Source: Haloferax profundi
GTDB lineage: Archaea; Halobacteriota; Halobacteria; Halobacteriales; Haloferacaceae
Direction of reading: 5' to 3'
Length of the DNA: 37,013 bases
Assembly (NCBI RefSeq): GCF_001469865.1
Contig: NZ_LOPV01000201.1
Span: 1-37,013, forward strand
Below are positions 15,487 to 25,540 of the stretch, piece after piece (the first letter of the stretch is position 1; each line of letters begins with the position of its first letter). Both the position numbers and the translations under genes were made by a program. Below the pieces are notes generated by a model. It did not search any database and was not told the origin of the DNA. It worked only from the letters and a program-made list of their open reading frames with translations.

Positions 15487-16137
15487 TCAGAAGAGGTACC
15501 GAACGACCGATTCCATCACCTTCCGCTCCGCGCGCCTGAGGTGTTCTTCGGCGGTCCGTCGCGTGACGCCCATCTGTGCCGCGATTGCTTCGGTCCCTGT
15601 TCCCCGTGGAAGGTCGTAGTAACCGTGTTCGTACGCCAGTTTGAGCGCCTCTCGCTGCCGACCGGTGAGGTCTGGCATCGCGTCGAGTGGGGCTAAAAGC
15701 GGTGCGTCGCCGCTCGCGAACGAGACTTCTCGCTTCGATTCGACGCTCACGTCGAATCCGCTGTCGACGAGGTCACGAAAACAAGCGGTCAGCGCGGCGG
15801 CCGAGACGGCGAGCAGACGGCACACTTTCGCACCTCGCTGGTACCGAAGCGGTGGAAGTAAGAGGACACCGTGCCGGCGGAGGTACCCCTCGATATCGTC
15901 TATCTCGTGGTGCCGAAGGCAATCGGCGGTGACTGCGACGACTTCGTCGCCGCGTTCGACTGCCGCTTCGATGCCGACAGTTTCACGCACTCGTTCGAGG
16001 ACGTCGCCGCCGACTTCGTGGCTCACGTGCAACAGGTCGCAGTGTTCGTTACACCACAGTTCTATCGTGGCACTGGTTCCAGCGGTGGCGGCGGCGTAGG
16101 CGCTGTCGTCTCTGATTCGGAGTGTCGCCTCGTACAC
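15487..16137 (-). CDS. Bat-type HTH transcriptional regulator, likely regulator of the hut operon
   Basis: A 216-residue regulator with a C-terminal HTH_10 (bacterio-opsin activator) domain, residues about 155-210: DLTGRQREALKLAYEHGYYDLPR and the recognition segment MGVTRRTAEEHLRRAERKVM. The N-terminal 150 residues are a Bat-associated sensor-type region with several cysteines (LWCNEHCDLLHVSHE), which could bind a metal or ligand. It starts with GTG at 16137; no closer ATG fits. It diverges from hutU, and its start lies about 29 nt from the palindromic TATA box at 16162-16169, so its transcript may be leaderless. Control of histidine degradation is inferred from position. The cysteines need not be functional. 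Confidence 0.85.
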   Translation of the reverse strand: MYEATLRIRDDSAYAAATAGTSATIELWCNEHCDLLHVSHEVGGDVLERVRETVGIEAAVERGDEVVAVTADCLRHHEIDDIEGYLRRHGVLLLPPLRYQRGAKVCRLLAVSAAALTACFRDLVDSGFDVSVESKREVSFASGDAPLLAPLDAMPDLTGRQREALKLAYEHGYYDLPRGTGTEAIAAQMGVTRRTAEEHLRRAERKVMESVVRYLF

Positions 16138-16161
16138 GAGTGAAGCAGATGTATCCGGTTG

Positions 16162-16169
16162 TTATATAA
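16162..16169. promoter_or_regulatory. Shared palindromic TATA box between hut operon and its regulator
   Basis: TTATATAA is its own reverse complement. On the minus strand its centre is about 29 nt before the GTG of the Bat-type regulator, and on the plus strand it lies in the only AT-rich patch before hutU, giving a predicted start near 16193. A single box could therefore serve both directions, making expression of operon and regulator mutually linked. Promoter activity is inferred. Confidence 0.55.
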
Positions 16170-16174
16170 ATTAA

Positions 16175-16188
16175 CCACCGTGTGGTGG
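16175..16188. promoter_or_regulatory. Inverted repeat, candidate operator of hutU
   Basis: CCACC and GGTGG (16175-16179 and 16184-16188) are exact complements around GTGT. The dyad lies just downstream of the TATA box on the plus strand, where a bound protein would block hut transcription, and just upstream of the box for the regulator gene, where it could act differently. The Bat-type protein next door is the obvious candidate binder, which is inference. Confidence 0.4.
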
Positions 16189-16225
16189 GGGAACCGATAC
16201 CCGTCGTGGTCGCCAAGTGAGAGGT

Positions 16226-17980
16226 ATGCACGACCAACCATCGTCCGCCGTCGAGGACCGACTCGGCGAACCAAGCGAGCAGTGGCGTCGGTACCAGGGG
16301 TCTCCGACTGGGACAGACATCGAGTGTAAGGGGTGGCGACAGGAGGCGGCGCTCCGGATGCTCAACAACAACCTCGACCCAGAGGTAGCCGAACGACCGG
16401 AGGACCTCGTCGTCTACGGGGGAACTGGTCGGGCCGCCCGGTCGTGGGATGCTTACGACGCGATTCTCACCGAGTTACGCGAACTCGACGACGACGAGAC
16501 ACTCCTCGTTCAGTCGGGCAAACCGGTTGGGAAGTTCACCACGCACGAACGCGCGCCGCGTGTCCTCATCGCGAACTCCAACCTCGTCGGCCACTGGGAC
16601 GACTGGGACCACTTCCACGAACTGGAGGCGCAGGGGAAAATCATGTACGGCCAGATGACTGCGGGGTCGTGGGCCTACATCGGGACGCAGGGTATCATCC
16701 AGGGGACCTACGAGACACTCGCAGAACTCGCACGACAAGAGTACGGAAGCGACCTGCGCGGCAAACTCGTCGTGACTGGTGGTCTCGGCGGCATGAGTGG
16801 CGCGCAACCGCTCGCGGTGACGATGAACCACGGCGTCTGTATCGCCGCGGAAGTCAAAGCCGACCGAATCCAGCGCCGTGTCGAGACGGACTACCTGATG
16901 GACTTCGCGGACTCTCTCGACGAGGCATTGGAGAAGGCGCACGAGGCCCTCGACGCGGGAGAACCCTACAGTGTCGGCGTGCAGATGAACGCCGCCGACA
17001 TGCTGGAAGCACTCCTCGCACGTGACGAGATACCCGACGTCGTCACCGACCAGACCAGCGCGCACGACGAGTTGGAGGGCTACTACCCGAGTGGGTACAC
17101 CGTCGAGGAGGCGGACCAAATCCGCGAAGACGACCCCGAGGCGTACGTCGAAGCGAGTCTCGACACGATGGAACGTCACGTTGCGGCTATCCTCGCACTA
17201 CAGGACCGTGGTGCGGTCGCCTTCGAGTACGGGAACAACATTCGGGGGCAGGTCCAGACGCACCGTGGGATGACACGTGCGTTCGACTTCCCCGGATTCG
17301 TGCCCGCGTACATCCGCCCGATGTTCTGTCGTGGCCGCGGGCCGTTCCGTTGGGCCGCACTCTCGGGTGACCCAGAAGACATCTACCGAACCGACGAGGC
17401 GATTCGGGACCTCTTCCCCGAGAACGAGTCGCTCATGCGCTGGATAGACCTCGCACAGGAGCAAGTGTCCTTCCAGGGACTCCCCTCGCGGGTCTGTTGG
17501 CTTGGCTACCACACGGACGAAGAGGGTCTCACCGAACGCGCTCGGTTCGCGCTGAAGATAAACGAACTAGTGGCGTCGGGTGAGGTTTCGGCACCCGTCG
17601 TCGTCACCCGCGACCACCTCGACGCGGGGTCTGTCGCCAGTCCGAACCGCGAGACTGAGGCGATGCGTGACGGCACCGACGCCGTCGCCGACTGGCCCAT
17701 CCTGAACGCCTTGCTCAACACCGCCGCCGGTGCGGACATCGTCTCGGTTCACGACGGCGGCGGCGTCGGCATCGGCAACTCCCTTCACAGCAACAACCAC
17801 GTCGTCCTCGATGGCACCGACCTCGCGGCGAAGAAGGCCCGTGCGGTGTTCACCACCGACCCCGGCATGGGGGTCATCCGCCACGCCGATGCAGGGTACG
17901 AAGACGCACTCGACGAAGCGACGCAATCGGGCGTCCACGTCCCGATGCGAGAATACGACGCGAAACGAGGGGACGAATGA
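16226..17980 (+). CDS. hutU: Urocanate hydratase
   Basis: A 584-residue urocanase, second enzyme of histidine degradation, which adds water to urocanate to give 4-imidazolone-5-propionate using tightly bound NAD+ as an electrophile. The family signatures are plain: [53 protein letters not shown], and the active-site region [19 protein letters not shown] with its conserved cysteine. I chose the ATG at 16226; a GTG at 16217 adds only three residues. It is the first gene of hutUGIH and overlaps hutG by 4 nt. Length agrees with the bacterial enzyme (about 550-560 residues) plus a short acidic N-terminal tail. Confidence 0.97.
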   Translation: MHDQPSSAVEDRLGEPSEQWRRYQGSPTGTDIECKGWRQEAALRMLNNNLDPEVAERPEDLVVYGGTGRAARSWDAYDAILTELRELDDDETLLVQSGKPVGKFTTHERAPRVLIANSNLVGHWDDWDHFHELEAQGKIMYGQMTAGSWAYIGTQGIIQGTYETLAELARQEYGSDLRGKLVVTGGLGGMSGAQPLAVTMNHGVCIAAEVKADRIQRRVETDYLMDFADSLDEALEKAHEALDAGEPYSVGVQMNAADMLEALLARDEIPDVVTDQTSAHDELEGYYPSGYTVEEADQIREDDPEAYVEASLDTMERHVAAILALQDRGAVAFEYGNNIRGQVQTHRGMTRAFDFPGFVPAYIRPMFCRGRGPFRWAALSGDPEDIYRTDEAIRDLFPENESLMRWIDLAQEQVSFQGLPSRVCWLGYHTDEEGLTERARFALKINELVASGEVSAPVVVTRDHLDAGSVASPNRETEAMRDGTDAVADWPILNALLNTAAGADIVSVHDGGGVGIGNSLHSNNHVVLDGTDLAAKKARAVFTTDPGMGVIRHADAGYEDALDEATQSGVHVPMREYDAKRGDE

Positions 17981-18906
17981 CGATATCTGACCCACCCGTC
18001 TGGGACGGAACGTCGTCGGACCCGAACGACGAGCAGTTCGGGGACATCGTCCACGAGACGAGTCTCGAAGACGTGAGCGAGTACGACGCCGTGTTCGTGG
18101 GCGAACCGTACGACGGCGCGGTCATCGGTCGTCGCGGTGCCCGTGAGGGACCGACCGCGATTCGCCGTGCGCTCGCGTCGGTGAAGACTCATCACTTCGA
18201 CGATGGCCCCGTTGGGACCGTCGGTGACCTCGGTGACATCTCGTTCGACGGGTCACGAGACGGTGTGGCCGGTGTCCAGTCGATGGTCGCCGACATCACC
18301 GCCGACGTGTACGAACGTGGTTCGTTCCCTGTCTTCCTCGGGGGCGATAACTCACTGACCGTCGGCAACGTCCGTCCACTCTTGGCGCTCGACGCGTCGG
18401 TCGGCGTCGTGAGCTTCGACGCCCACCTCGACTGCCGAGAATCGCTCGACGGGCCATCCAGCGGCACACCGTACCGACAACTGTTCGACGAAGGACTCGA
18501 CAAACTCGCCGTCGTCGGCGCACGCCACTTCGAGACATCGACAGCGTACGCCGACTTTCTGGGCGAGGTCGGTGGGACAATCCTCACTGCCGACGAAGTC
18601 GGCCGCGACCCACTCCAGACGACCGACTTCGCGCTCGACGCCCTCGCAAACTGTGACTTCGTCTTCGTCAGTCTCGACGTGGACGTCCTCGACCAGACTG
18701 CCGCACCGGGCGTGAGCGCGCCGACGCCCGGCGGTATCACCACTCGCGAGTTGTACACGATGCTCCGGCGCGTCGCCTCGGACTCCCGTGTGGTCGGGTT
18801 CGAAGTCGTCGAGTGCGCACCCCCGCTCGACGATAACGGACGAACTGTCGACGCCGCGGCGCGTGCAGTCGCTCACTTCCTCTCGGGGGTGACGGCCGAT
18901 GCGTGA
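17977..18906 (+). CDS. hutG: Formimidoylglutamase (arginase family)
   Basis: A 309-residue ureohydrolase-fold enzyme that splits N-formimidoyl-glutamate to glutamate and formamide in the last step of the hut pathway. Manganese ligands are Asp148, His150 and Asp152 (FDAHLDCR) and Asp234 and Asp236 (SLDVDVLD). The first ligand, His in arginases (GGDHS), is Asn125 here (GGDNSLT). I recall that formiminoglutamases from some other organisms, such as Trypanosoma cruzi, also carry Asn there, so this fits the assigned substrate and does not imply inactivity. It is coupled to hutU (ATGA) and overlaps hutI by 8 nt. Confidence 0.94.
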   Translation: MTISDPPVWDGTSSDPNDEQFGDIVHETSLEDVSEYDAVFVGEPYDGAVIGRRGAREGPTAIRRALASVKTHHFDDGPVGTVGDLGDISFDGSRDGVAGVQSMVADITADVYERGSFPVFLGGDNSLTVGNVRPLLALDASVGVVSFDAHLDCRESLDGPSSGTPYRQLFDEGLDKLAVVGARHFETSTAYADFLGEVGGTILTADEVGRDPLQTTDFALDALANCDFVFVSLDVDVLDQTAAPGVSAPTPGGITTRELYTMLRRVASDSRVVGFEVVECAPPLDDNGRTVDAAARAVAHFLSGVTADA

Positions 18907-20161
18907 CGCTGACACGAAGACCGAGCACGATGCAGTGTCCGACGGGGCCCTGACAATCGTCTACGGCGCGGCAGAACTCGTCGTTGGCCCGGACGACGGA
19001 ACCGGAGTCACCGTCGTCGAGGATGGCGCGTTCGCCGCACTCGACGGCTACGTCGTCGCTGTCGGCCCGACCGAAGACGTTCTCGCCGACTATCCACTCG
19101 CCGACGCCGACACGGTAGTCGACGCGACTGGAAAGACGGTCCTCCCGGGACTCGTCGACCCGCACACGCACGCTCTCTTCGCCGGCGACCGGTCGGACGA
19201 GTTCGTGGCGAAACTCCGGGGTGCGACCTACGAAGAGTTACTCGCGCAGGGCGGCGGTATCCTCAGAACCGTCGACGCCGTCCGCAGGGCGTCCGACGAG
19301 GAACTCGTGGCCAATCTCACCGAGCACCTCGATGCGATGCTCGAACACGGGACGACGACAGTCGAAGTCAAGACTGGATACGGTCTCGACACCGAGACGG
19401 AACTCCGGATGCTCGATGCAATCGCGGCAGCGAGTGGCGACCACCCGGTCGATGTCGTTCCGACGTTCATGGGTGCCCACGCCGTCCCGCGCGGGATGGA
19501 CGCCGACGAGTACGTCGAGGAAGTCGTCACCGAGCAACTCCCAGCAGTCGCCGAGCAGGGTATCGCCGAGTTCTGCGACGTCTTCTGCGAACGCGGCGTG
19601 TTCGACGCCGACCAGTCGCGTCGTATCTTGGACGCAGGCCGCGAATACGGTCTCACACCGAAGATTCACGCCGACGAGTTCGCCGCCATCGGCGGCACTG
19701 ATGTGGCTTCCGGCGTCGGTGCGGCGAGCGCAGACCACCTCCTCCACACCGGCGAGTCGGGTCGAGAGACGCTCGTCGAAGCGGGTGTCACGCCGGTCAT
19801 GCTCCCCGGAACCGCGTTCGGACTGGGTGCAGACTACGCCGACGCCCGCGCGTTCCTCGACGCCGGCCACGAAGTCGCCCTCGCTACCGATTTCAACCCG
19901 AACTGCTTCGCTCGAAGCATGGGGTTCGTCGCCACACTCGCCAGCGTCGGGATGCGAATGACACCACACGAAGCCATCAGGGGAATCACCAGCGCCGCCG
20001 CGAACGCACTGGGGCGCTCTGACGGGACCGGAACGCTTCGACCCGACAGTCCCGCTGACGCCGTCGTCCTCGACGTTCCATCGGCGACCCACCTCTCGTA
20101 CCGCTTCGACACGAATACCGTTTCGACCGTCCTGAAGTCGGGGGTGGTCGTCCATGCGTGA
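18899..20161 (+). CDS. hutI: Imidazolonepropionase
   Basis: A 420-residue amidohydrolase-superfamily enzyme that opens imidazolone-5-propionate to formimidoyl-glutamate. The metal site begins with His89 and His91 ([10 protein letters not shown]), followed by the FIGNALS-like segment [17 protein letters not shown], the conserved [10 protein letters not shown], the [11 protein letters not shown] region with a further histidine, KIHADEF, and the C-terminal aspartate in ALATDFNPN. The first strand-rich sub-domain (about residues 18-80) is normal for the family. It overlaps hutG and hutH by 8 nt each, so the four hut genes must be one translational unit. Confidence 0.96.
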   Translation: MRDADTKTEHDAVSDGALTIVYGAAELVVGPDDGTGVTVVEDGAFAALDGYVVAVGPTEDVLADYPLADADTVVDATGKTVLPGLVDPHTHALFAGDRSDEFVAKLRGATYEELLAQGGGILRTVDAVRRASDEELVANLTEHLDAMLEHGTTTVEVKTGYGLDTETELRMLDAIAAASGDHPVDVVPTFMGAHAVPRGMDADEYVEEVVTEQLPAVAEQGIAEFCDVFCERGVFDADQSRRILDAGREYGLTPKIHADEFAAIGGTDVASGVGAASADHLLHTGESGRETLVEAGVTPVMLPGTAFGLGADYADARAFLDAGHEVALATDFNPNCFARSMGFVATLASVGMRMTPHEAIRGITSAAANALGRSDGTGTLRPDSPADAVVLDVPSATHLSYRFDTNTVSTVLKSGVVVHA

Positions 20162-21734
20162 AGCGACTGCCCTCCCCGACACCGTCGTCCTCGACGGTGC
20201 GTCGCTGACGCCCGAAGACGTGGCCGCTGTCGCTCGACACGACGCCAGCGTCGAACTCGACGCGGACGCTATCGAGCGAATGCGTGACTCGCGCGCGAGA
20301 GTGGAGTCGGTCCTCGACTCCGGTGAACCCGTCTACGGCGTCAACACCGGATTTGGCCACCTCGTGGAGACACACATCGACCGGGAAGATATCGAACGCC
20401 TCCAGACGAACCTCGTCCGAAGTCACTCGGCTGGTGCCGGGCGCGAACTCACCCGCACGGAAGTTCGTTCGATGATGGTGACGCGGGCGAACACGCTCGC
20501 GAAGGGCTACTCGGGAATCCGTCCCGAAGTCGTCGACGTGCTCGTCTCGATGCTGAACGAAGGTGTCCATCCAGTCGTCCGGTCGCGCGGCAGTCTCGGC
20601 GCCAGCGGTGACCTCGCACCCCTGGCGCACATGGCGCTCGTCCTCATCGGCGAGGGCGAGGCACACGTCGACGGGGAACGATACTCGGGCGACGACGCCC
20701 TCCGTTCGGCCGGATTGGAACCGGTCACGCTCAAATCCAAGGAAGGGCTGGCGCTCATCAACGGAACCCAACTCACCGTCGGACTCGCGTCGCTGTTCGT
20801 CGTCGACGCCGAACGAATCGTCGATGCGGCGGACGCTGCCGGTGCCCTCACGACGGAAGTCACGATGGGGACGACGGCCAACTGCGACCCGGCGATTCAC
20901 GACGTGCGGCCACATCCCGGCCAACGAGAGAGCGCTGCCGCGGTTCGGCGACTCACCGAGGGTTCGACCGTCCTCGAATCGCACAAGGACTGTGAGCGCG
21001 TCCAAGACGCCTACTCGATTCGGTGTCTCCCGCAGGTGAACGGGGCCGTCAGAGACGCCGTCTCTCACCTGCGCGAGGCAGTCGAAATCGAACTCAACAG
21101 CGTGACCGACAACCCACTCGTCTTCCCGGCAGGTGCTGTCGACGAACGCGCTCCCGGAACCGACGTTGCCGCCGTCGTCTCCGCCGGGAACTTCCACGGT
21201 GAACCCTTAGCACTCCGTCTGGACTACGCCGCTGGGGCACTCACGGAACTCGCGGCTATCTCCGAGCGTCGGACCGACCGGATGCTCAACCCAGACGTAC
21301 AGGAGTCGTATCTGCCGCCGTTCTTGACCGAACACAGCGGCCTCCGGTCGGGATACATGATTGCGCAGTACACTGCCGCGGCACTCCTCAACGAGTGCCG
21401 GTCGTTCGGCCGTCCGTCGCTCGACTCGACGCCCGTCAGCGGCGGGCAAGAAGACCACGTGAGCATGAGCGGTCAGAGTGCACTGAACGCGCGCGTCGTC
21501 GCCGAGAACGTCGCGACTATCGTCGGCGTCGAACTGCTCTGCGGTGCGCAGGCGGCAGAATTCCTCGCCGACGGACTCGAACTCGGCACCGGAACGGGTG
21601 CCGTCCGCGACGCGATTCGGTCGGTCGTCCCACCGTTAGACGACGACAGACCGCTCGATGGAGAACTCGAAGAGGCGTCGGACCTCGTTCGGTTCGGGGC
21701 GATTCGGGCGGCTATCGGCGACGCGTTAGACTGA
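20154..21734 (+). CDS. hutH: Histidine ammonia-lyase
   Basis: A 526-residue member of the MIO-dependent ammonia-lyase family; it removes ammonia from L-histidine to give urocanate, the entry step of the pathway. The Ala150-Ser151-Gly152 tripeptide that cyclises to the MIO electrophile is in RGSLGASGDLAPLAHM, and the catalytic tyrosine is in YGVNTGFGHL (about Tyr61). RCLPQVNGA, DNPLVF and GNFHGEPLAL confirm the family. It is last in the operon even though it acts first. Length is close to bacterial HutH (about 510). An intact set with regulator suggests histidine use as carbon and nitrogen source. Confidence 0.97.
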   Translation: MREATALPDTVVLDGASLTPEDVAAVARHDASVELDADAIERMRDSRARVESVLDSGEPVYGVNTGFGHLVETHIDREDIERLQTNLVRSHSAGAGRELTRTEVRSMMVTRANTLAKGYSGIRPEVVDVLVSMLNEGVHPVVRSRGSLGASGDLAPLAHMALVLIGEGEAHVDGERYSGDDALRSAGLEPVTLKSKEGLALINGTQLTVGLASLFVVDAERIVDAADAAGALTTEVTMGTTANCDPAIHDVRPHPGQRESAAAVRRLTEGSTVLESHKDCERVQDAYSIRCLPQVNGAVRDAVSHLREAVEIELNSVTDNPLVFPAGAVDERAPGTDVAAVVSAGNFHGEPLALRLDYAAGALTELAAISERRTDRMLNPDVQESYLPPFLTEHSGLRSGYMIAQYTAAALLNECRSFGRPSLDSTPVSGGQEDHVSMSGQSALNARVVAENVATIVGVELLCGAQAAEFLADGLELGTGTGAVRDAIRSVVPPLDDDRPLDGELEEASDLVRFGAIRAAIGDALD

Positions 21735-21838
21735 CCGTTTGGGTCGTCACAGCCCCGAATATCCTGTGGAACCCTCGTACTCGGCCGCACATTCCGCGTC
21801 CTCGTCTGGCGAAAATAGTGAACTCGCCGAGTATCGGC

Positions 21839-21982
21839 TTACCAGAGTTGGACTGCCGGTGTCCCGCAGTCGTCGCAGACGATTGCATCGTTGTCTTTGT
21901 AACTCCCGAGAATCAGATCGCCGTCACAGTAGGTGCAGTCGTCTTCGTGCAGCGAATCCAAGAGGTGTGCGGATTGAGACAT
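21839..21982 (-). CDS. 47-residue zinc-ribbon protein
   Basis: A very short frame on the minus strand reads MSQSAHLLDSLHEDDCTYCD, then 20-odd residues, then a second CDDCG and the end PAVQLW. The two CxxC knuckles (Cys16/Cys19 and Cys36/Cys39) spaced by 16 residues are a textbook zinc ribbon. Haloarchaea are known to carry many such one-domain zinc-finger proteins of 40-60 residues, some needed for biofilm formation or swarming. The ATG at 21982 and TAA at 21839 frame it exactly. It lies alone between hutH and cbiP. It may act by binding nucleic acid or protein, but the role is unknown. Confidence 0.82.
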   Translation of the reverse strand: MSQSAHLLDSLHEDDCTYCDGDLILGSYKDNDAIVCDDCGTPAVQLW

Positions 21983-22069
21983 AGTTCACGACTAGATTCC
22001 AGCCCTAAGAACATTTCTCCGGAGCGATATATTGTGATGCGTATTGGTCGTCGGTTCGGTGGCAGATGG

Positions 22070-23569
22070 TTACGCCACGCCGACGCTGTCGAGCAACGAC
22101 TCGACGTCGACGCTGTCCGCGACGAGTGACGCCGCACGTTCGTATGGGTCTGTGTCGTCTCGGACCTCACTCGGTCGGTCGTTGCCTGCCGCGCGGTAGA
22201 CGGCATCGACGAACGCGTCTCGCGGCGAGTCGTTCGCGAAGATGTCGTGGAGGTAGGTTCCGGCGACTCGGTCTGTGGCAGCGCCGTCTCCGGTGACTGA
22301 CAGTGCGTCGCCGACGAGTCGCGTCTCTCCCATGTGTATCTCGTACCCGTCGACTGGACCGGATGCACCTGCGAGCGGTCCGTTACCGTCGAATTCGACA
22401 CTGACGGGTTCGACTCGCTTCTCGGGCGAAAACCGCGTGACGGTCGGTAGATAGCCGAGGCCGTCGACTGTCTCGTCACTGTTCGTCCCTTCGATGTCGG
22501 CGTTCTCGATTCGCTCGCCGAGGAGTTGATACCCACCGCAGATGCCGACGATAGGGCCGTCGAACGTGGCGAGTTCGCTGTCGAATCCAGCGTCTCGAAG
22601 CGCGAGCAAGTCGTCCACCGTGTTCTTGCTGCCGGGGAGGACGACACCGTCGATACCTTCGAGCGACGCATCGAGCGGAAGGTACGCGACTCGAACACCG
22701 GGTGTCGCCGCGAGCGGTTCGAAGTCAGTCGCGTTCGAGATGTGTGGGAGGCGTGGCACCCCGACGGTGATGGTCTGCGTCGCGGGCACGTCGTCGTCGT
22801 CACCGACTACCGCTCGTTCGCCTTCTGCGGGCAATGCGAGACTGTCTTCTTCGGGGAGTCCGGGGTCGTCGTACGGAATCACCCCGAGGATGGGGACGCC
22901 CGTTCGGTCCTCGAAGGCGTCGAGACCCGAGTCGAGGAGGCTCGGGTCACCGCGGAACTTCGTGATGACCGCACCGACGACTCGGTCTCTGATATCGTCG
23001 GGGAGCAGTTCGAGCGTCCCGACGAGACTGGCGAAGACGCCGCCACGTTCGATGTCGGCGACGAGGAGCACCTTCGCGTCGGCGAAGCGCGCCGTCTCGA
23101 CGTTCGCCAAATCCCGGTCGTGGAGGTTTATCTCGGCGATGGAGCCAGCACCTTCGGCGACGACGACGTCTGCGGTGTCTGCGAGTCGTTCGTGCGACTC
23201 TCGTGCAGCGTCTCGGGCGTCGTGCCAGTGGTCGGCGTAGTAGTCTCCAGCGGCGTTGATACCGATTGCCTGTCCCTGTACGACCAGTTGCGACGTCCCG
23301 TCGCCGTGTGGTTTGAGCAACACCGGGTTGTGGTCCGTGGTTGGTGTCACGCGGGCAGCACGGGCCTGAACGTACTGCGAGACACCGATTTCACCGAACC
23401 CGTCGCCGTCGCCGGTCGCCACGGCGCGCGCGTTGTTACTCATGTTCTGGGCTTTGAACGGCGCGACGCCGAGTCCACGGGTAGAAAAGAGGCGGCAGAG
23501 ACCCGCCGCGACGGTGCTCTTTCCGACGTGGCTCGCAGTTCCGGCGACGAGGAGAGTCGGCGTCGTCAT
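22070..23569 (-). CDS. cbiP: Cobyric acid synthase
   Basis: A 499-residue glutamine-dependent amidotransferase that amidates the b, d, e and g carboxylates of adenosyl-cobyrinate a,c-diamide in cobalamin synthesis or salvage. The N-terminal dethiobiotin-synthetase-like domain opens with a P-loop, [10 protein letters not shown] (residues 10-19), followed by [13 protein letters not shown], the CobQ signature. The C-terminal class I glutaminase domain holds the nucleophile Cys in [13 protein letters not shown] and the late His in GTYLHDIF. It is not in a visible cobalamin operon here; its upstream neighbour is divergent. Halobacteria often scatter cob/cbi genes, so this is not odd. Confidence 0.96.
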   Translation of the reverse strand: MTTPTLLVAGTASHVGKSTVAAGLCRLFSTRGLGVAPFKAQNMSNNARAVATGDGDGFGEIGVSQYVQARAARVTPTTDHNPVLLKPHGDGTSQLVVQGQAIGINAAGDYYADHWHDARDAARESHERLADTADVVVAEGAGSIAEINLHDRDLANVETARFADAKVLLVADIERGGVFASLVGTLELLPDDIRDRVVGAVITKFRGDPSLLDSGLDAFEDRTGVPILGVIPYDDPGLPEEDSLALPAEGERAVVGDDDDVPATQTITVGVPRLPHISNATDFEPLAATPGVRVAYLPLDASLEGIDGVVLPGSKNTVDDLLALRDAGFDSELATFDGPIVGICGGYQLLGERIENADIEGTNSDETVDGLGYLPTVTRFSPEKRVEPVSVEFDGNGPLAGASGPVDGYEIHMGETRLVGDALSVTGDGAATDRVAGTYLHDIFANDSPRDAFVDAVYRAAGNDRPSEVRDDTDPYERAASLVADSVDVESLLDSVGVA

Positions 23570-23740
23570 TCACTGGAGTGCAGGGGGGCTCGGTTGAAAG
23601 GTGTTGAGTTCGACGGCACACGACCTCGTCAGACTGGTGGCACGCTAGAACCCCCACTATATTTTGGGCCACGCGTCGAATCGTTGAAATCTTGCCGCAA
23701 GTGGTGCGTTTAGTTCACTCCGCGGCCCGGTCTTTCACGA

Positions 23741-25357
23741 ATGAAAAAACAGTTGCTCGTGACGGATTTCCTCGACCGTGCGCGAACGTACTACGGCGAC
23801 TACGAAGCAATCGTCGGGACCAACGGTGAGCGGTTTACGTACAGTGAGTTCGGTGAACGCGTCGACCGATTCTCTGCGGCGCTACAGGACCTCGGTGTCG
23901 GAAAGGGAGACCGAGTCGCTGTCCTCGACCCGAACACACACTACCACCTCGAAGCGGCGTTCGGGTCGATGCAGGCCGGGGCGATTCACGTCCCGCTGAA
24001 CTACCGACTCACACCCGACGACTACGAGTACCTCCTCTCGGACTCGGGGACGGACGTGGTCTACGCCGATTACCAGTTCGCCAGTAAAATCGAGGCGGTG
24101 CGCGACGACGTGCCCGCGGACACCTTCGTGACGAACGACCCCGCTGCCGTCGAGGGCGAGTGGCTCGACTTCGAGGACTTCCTCGACGACGCCGACCCGG
24201 ACGCTTACGAACGACCGGAGATGTTCGAAGACGAAATCATCACCATCAACTACACCTCGGGGACGACGGGCGACCCGAAGGGCGTCTGTCGAACGCACCG
24301 CACCGAGTCGCTCCACGCCCAACTGGTGACGATTCACCACCACATCTCGGACGACGACGTCTACCTCTGGACGCTCCCGATGTTCCACGTCAACGGCTGG
24401 GGCCACATCTACGCCATCACGGGCCGCGGTGCGAAACACGTCTGTACCCGCGGTGTCGACGCCGAGCACGTGTTCGACGCGATTTCCGACGAAGACGTGT
24501 CGTTCTTCTGTTGTGCGCCGACGGTGCTGTCTATCCTGCGCGAGTACGCCGAGGAGAACAACCCTGCGTACACCGGCGCGAACCCGATTCGCGTGACTGC
24601 CGCCGGAAGCGCAGCACCCAGTGCGACGATTCGCTACACCGAAGACGAGTTCGGGTGGGAGTTCACCCAACTGTACGGTGCCACGGAGACCGGCCCACTC
24701 ATCGCCACCTCCGACGCGCGGAGATTGATTCCCGACGAGGGTGGACTCCGGTTCTCGCTGAAACAGCGACAGGGCGTCGCTCCACTCGGAACCGACCTCT
24801 GCGTCGTCGACGAAGACGGGACCGAAGTCCCACGCGACGACAGCACCATCGGTGAAGTCGTCGTCCGCGGGAACCAGGTGATGGAGAAGTACTGGAACAA
24901 GCCAGAAGAGACCGACGAGGCGTTCAACGACCGGCGCGAAGGCTGGTACCACACGGGTGACCTCGCCGTCGTCAACGAAGACGGCATGATTTCCATCCAG
25001 GACCGCAAGAAGGACATCATCATCTCTGGCGGCGAGAACATCTCGTCGGTCGAACTGGAAGACACGCTGTTCGACCACGACGCCATCGCCGACGTGGCGG
25101 TCATCCCTGCGCCGTCCGAGAAGTGGGGTGAGACGCCGAAGGCGTTCGTCATCCCGGCCAACGGCGACGTCGAGGACCCTGGTGTCACCGCCGAGGAACT
25201 GACCGAGTACACGCGTGACCGCCTCGCTGGTTACAAAGTCATCCGTGAGTTCGAGTTCGTCGAAGACATCCCGAAGACGGCCACTGGGAAGATTCAGAAG
25301 TACGAACTCCGGAAGCGCGAGTGGGACGACGAAGACCAGATGGTCGGCCAGGGATAA
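23741..25357 (+). CDS. AMP-dependent acyl-CoA synthetase (fatty acid/carboxylic acid-CoA ligase)
   Basis: A 538-residue adenylate-forming enzyme that activates a carboxylic acid with ATP and CoA. The motifs occur in order: the P-loop INYTSGTTGDPKG (about residues 168-180), YGATETGP, YHTGDLAVVNEDG, DRKKDIIISGGENIS and the C-terminal PKTATGKIQKYELR with the lysine needed for adenylation. The length fits medium/long-chain acyl-CoA synthetases. It diverges from cbiP and stands alone as a single gene. The chain length or aromatic preference cannot be read. An AT-rich stretch CTATATTTT at 23657-23665 and a weaker box near 23710 are possible promoters. Confidence 0.93.
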   Translation: MKKQLLVTDFLDRARTYYGDYEAIVGTNGERFTYSEFGERVDRFSAALQDLGVGKGDRVAVLDPNTHYHLEAAFGSMQAGAIHVPLNYRLTPDDYEYLLSDSGTDVVYADYQFASKIEAVRDDVPADTFVTNDPAAVEGEWLDFEDFLDDADPDAYERPEMFEDEIITINYTSGTTGDPKGVCRTHRTESLHAQLVTIHHHISDDDVYLWTLPMFHVNGWGHIYAITGRGAKHVCTRGVDAEHVFDAISDEDVSFFCCAPTVLSILREYAEENNPAYTGANPIRVTAAGSAAPSATIRYTEDEFGWEFTQLYGATETGPLIATSDARRLIPDEGGLRFSLKQRQGVAPLGTDLCVVDEDGTEVPRDDSTIGEVVVRGNQVMEKYWNKPEETDEAFNDRREGWYHTGDLAVVNEDGMISIQDRKKDIIISGGENISSVELEDTLFDHDAIADVAVIPAPSEKWGETPKAFVIPANGDVEDPGVTAEELTEYTRDRLAGYKVIREFEFVEDIPKTATGKIQKYELRKREWDDEDQMVGQG

Positions 25358-25414
25358 CTGCGCCACCCGAACTGGGGACACTTCCGGCCCCTGCAGGTGA
25401 GTCGTTCGGGTGAT

Positions 25415-25441
25415 GTCCAATGTCGGTTTAGAATATTGGAC
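25415..25441. repeat. Inverted repeat between acyl-CoA synthetase and nosL
   Basis: GTCCAAT (25415-25421) and ATTGGAC (25435-25441) are exact complements with a 13-nt loop. It lies about 60 nt after the synthetase stop and 30 nt before the nosL TATA box. It could be an upstream operator of the nos cluster or a transcript-end hairpin; the sequence does not decide. Confidence 0.35.
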
Positions 25442-25471
25442 TAGTACGGCGGTCAAACGACTTCTCAGTGG

Positions 25472-25480
25472 TTATATTCT
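25472..25480 (+). promoter_or_regulatory. TATA box for the nos cluster
   Basis: TTATATTCT lies 60 nt before the nosL start, giving a predicted transcript start near 25500 and a leader of about 40 nt. The identical nonamer precedes doxX at 32116-32124. Confidence 0.45.
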
Positions 25481-25511
25481 CGGCACTCTTGTAGTGATTG
25501 AACCAATCTGT

Positions 25512-25528
25512 TTTTCGGTGAATCTCGA
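25512..25528 (+). promoter_or_regulatory. Element shared with the doxX upstream region (copy 1)
   Basis: TTTTCGGTGAATCTCGA, in the predicted nosL leader, differs at one base from the copy at 32071-32087 upstream of doxX. It contains a weak dyad TCG-N8-CGA. It may be a common operator, but with one copy after and the other before the TATA box the evidence is limited. Confidence 0.3.
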
Positions 25529-25540
25529 CTAAGTCGGAGT

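Noticed and set aside
19986-21197. 403-residue minus-strand frame opposite hutI and hutH
   Set aside because: HutI and HutH are unmistakable on the plus strand; no motif supports the antisense frame.
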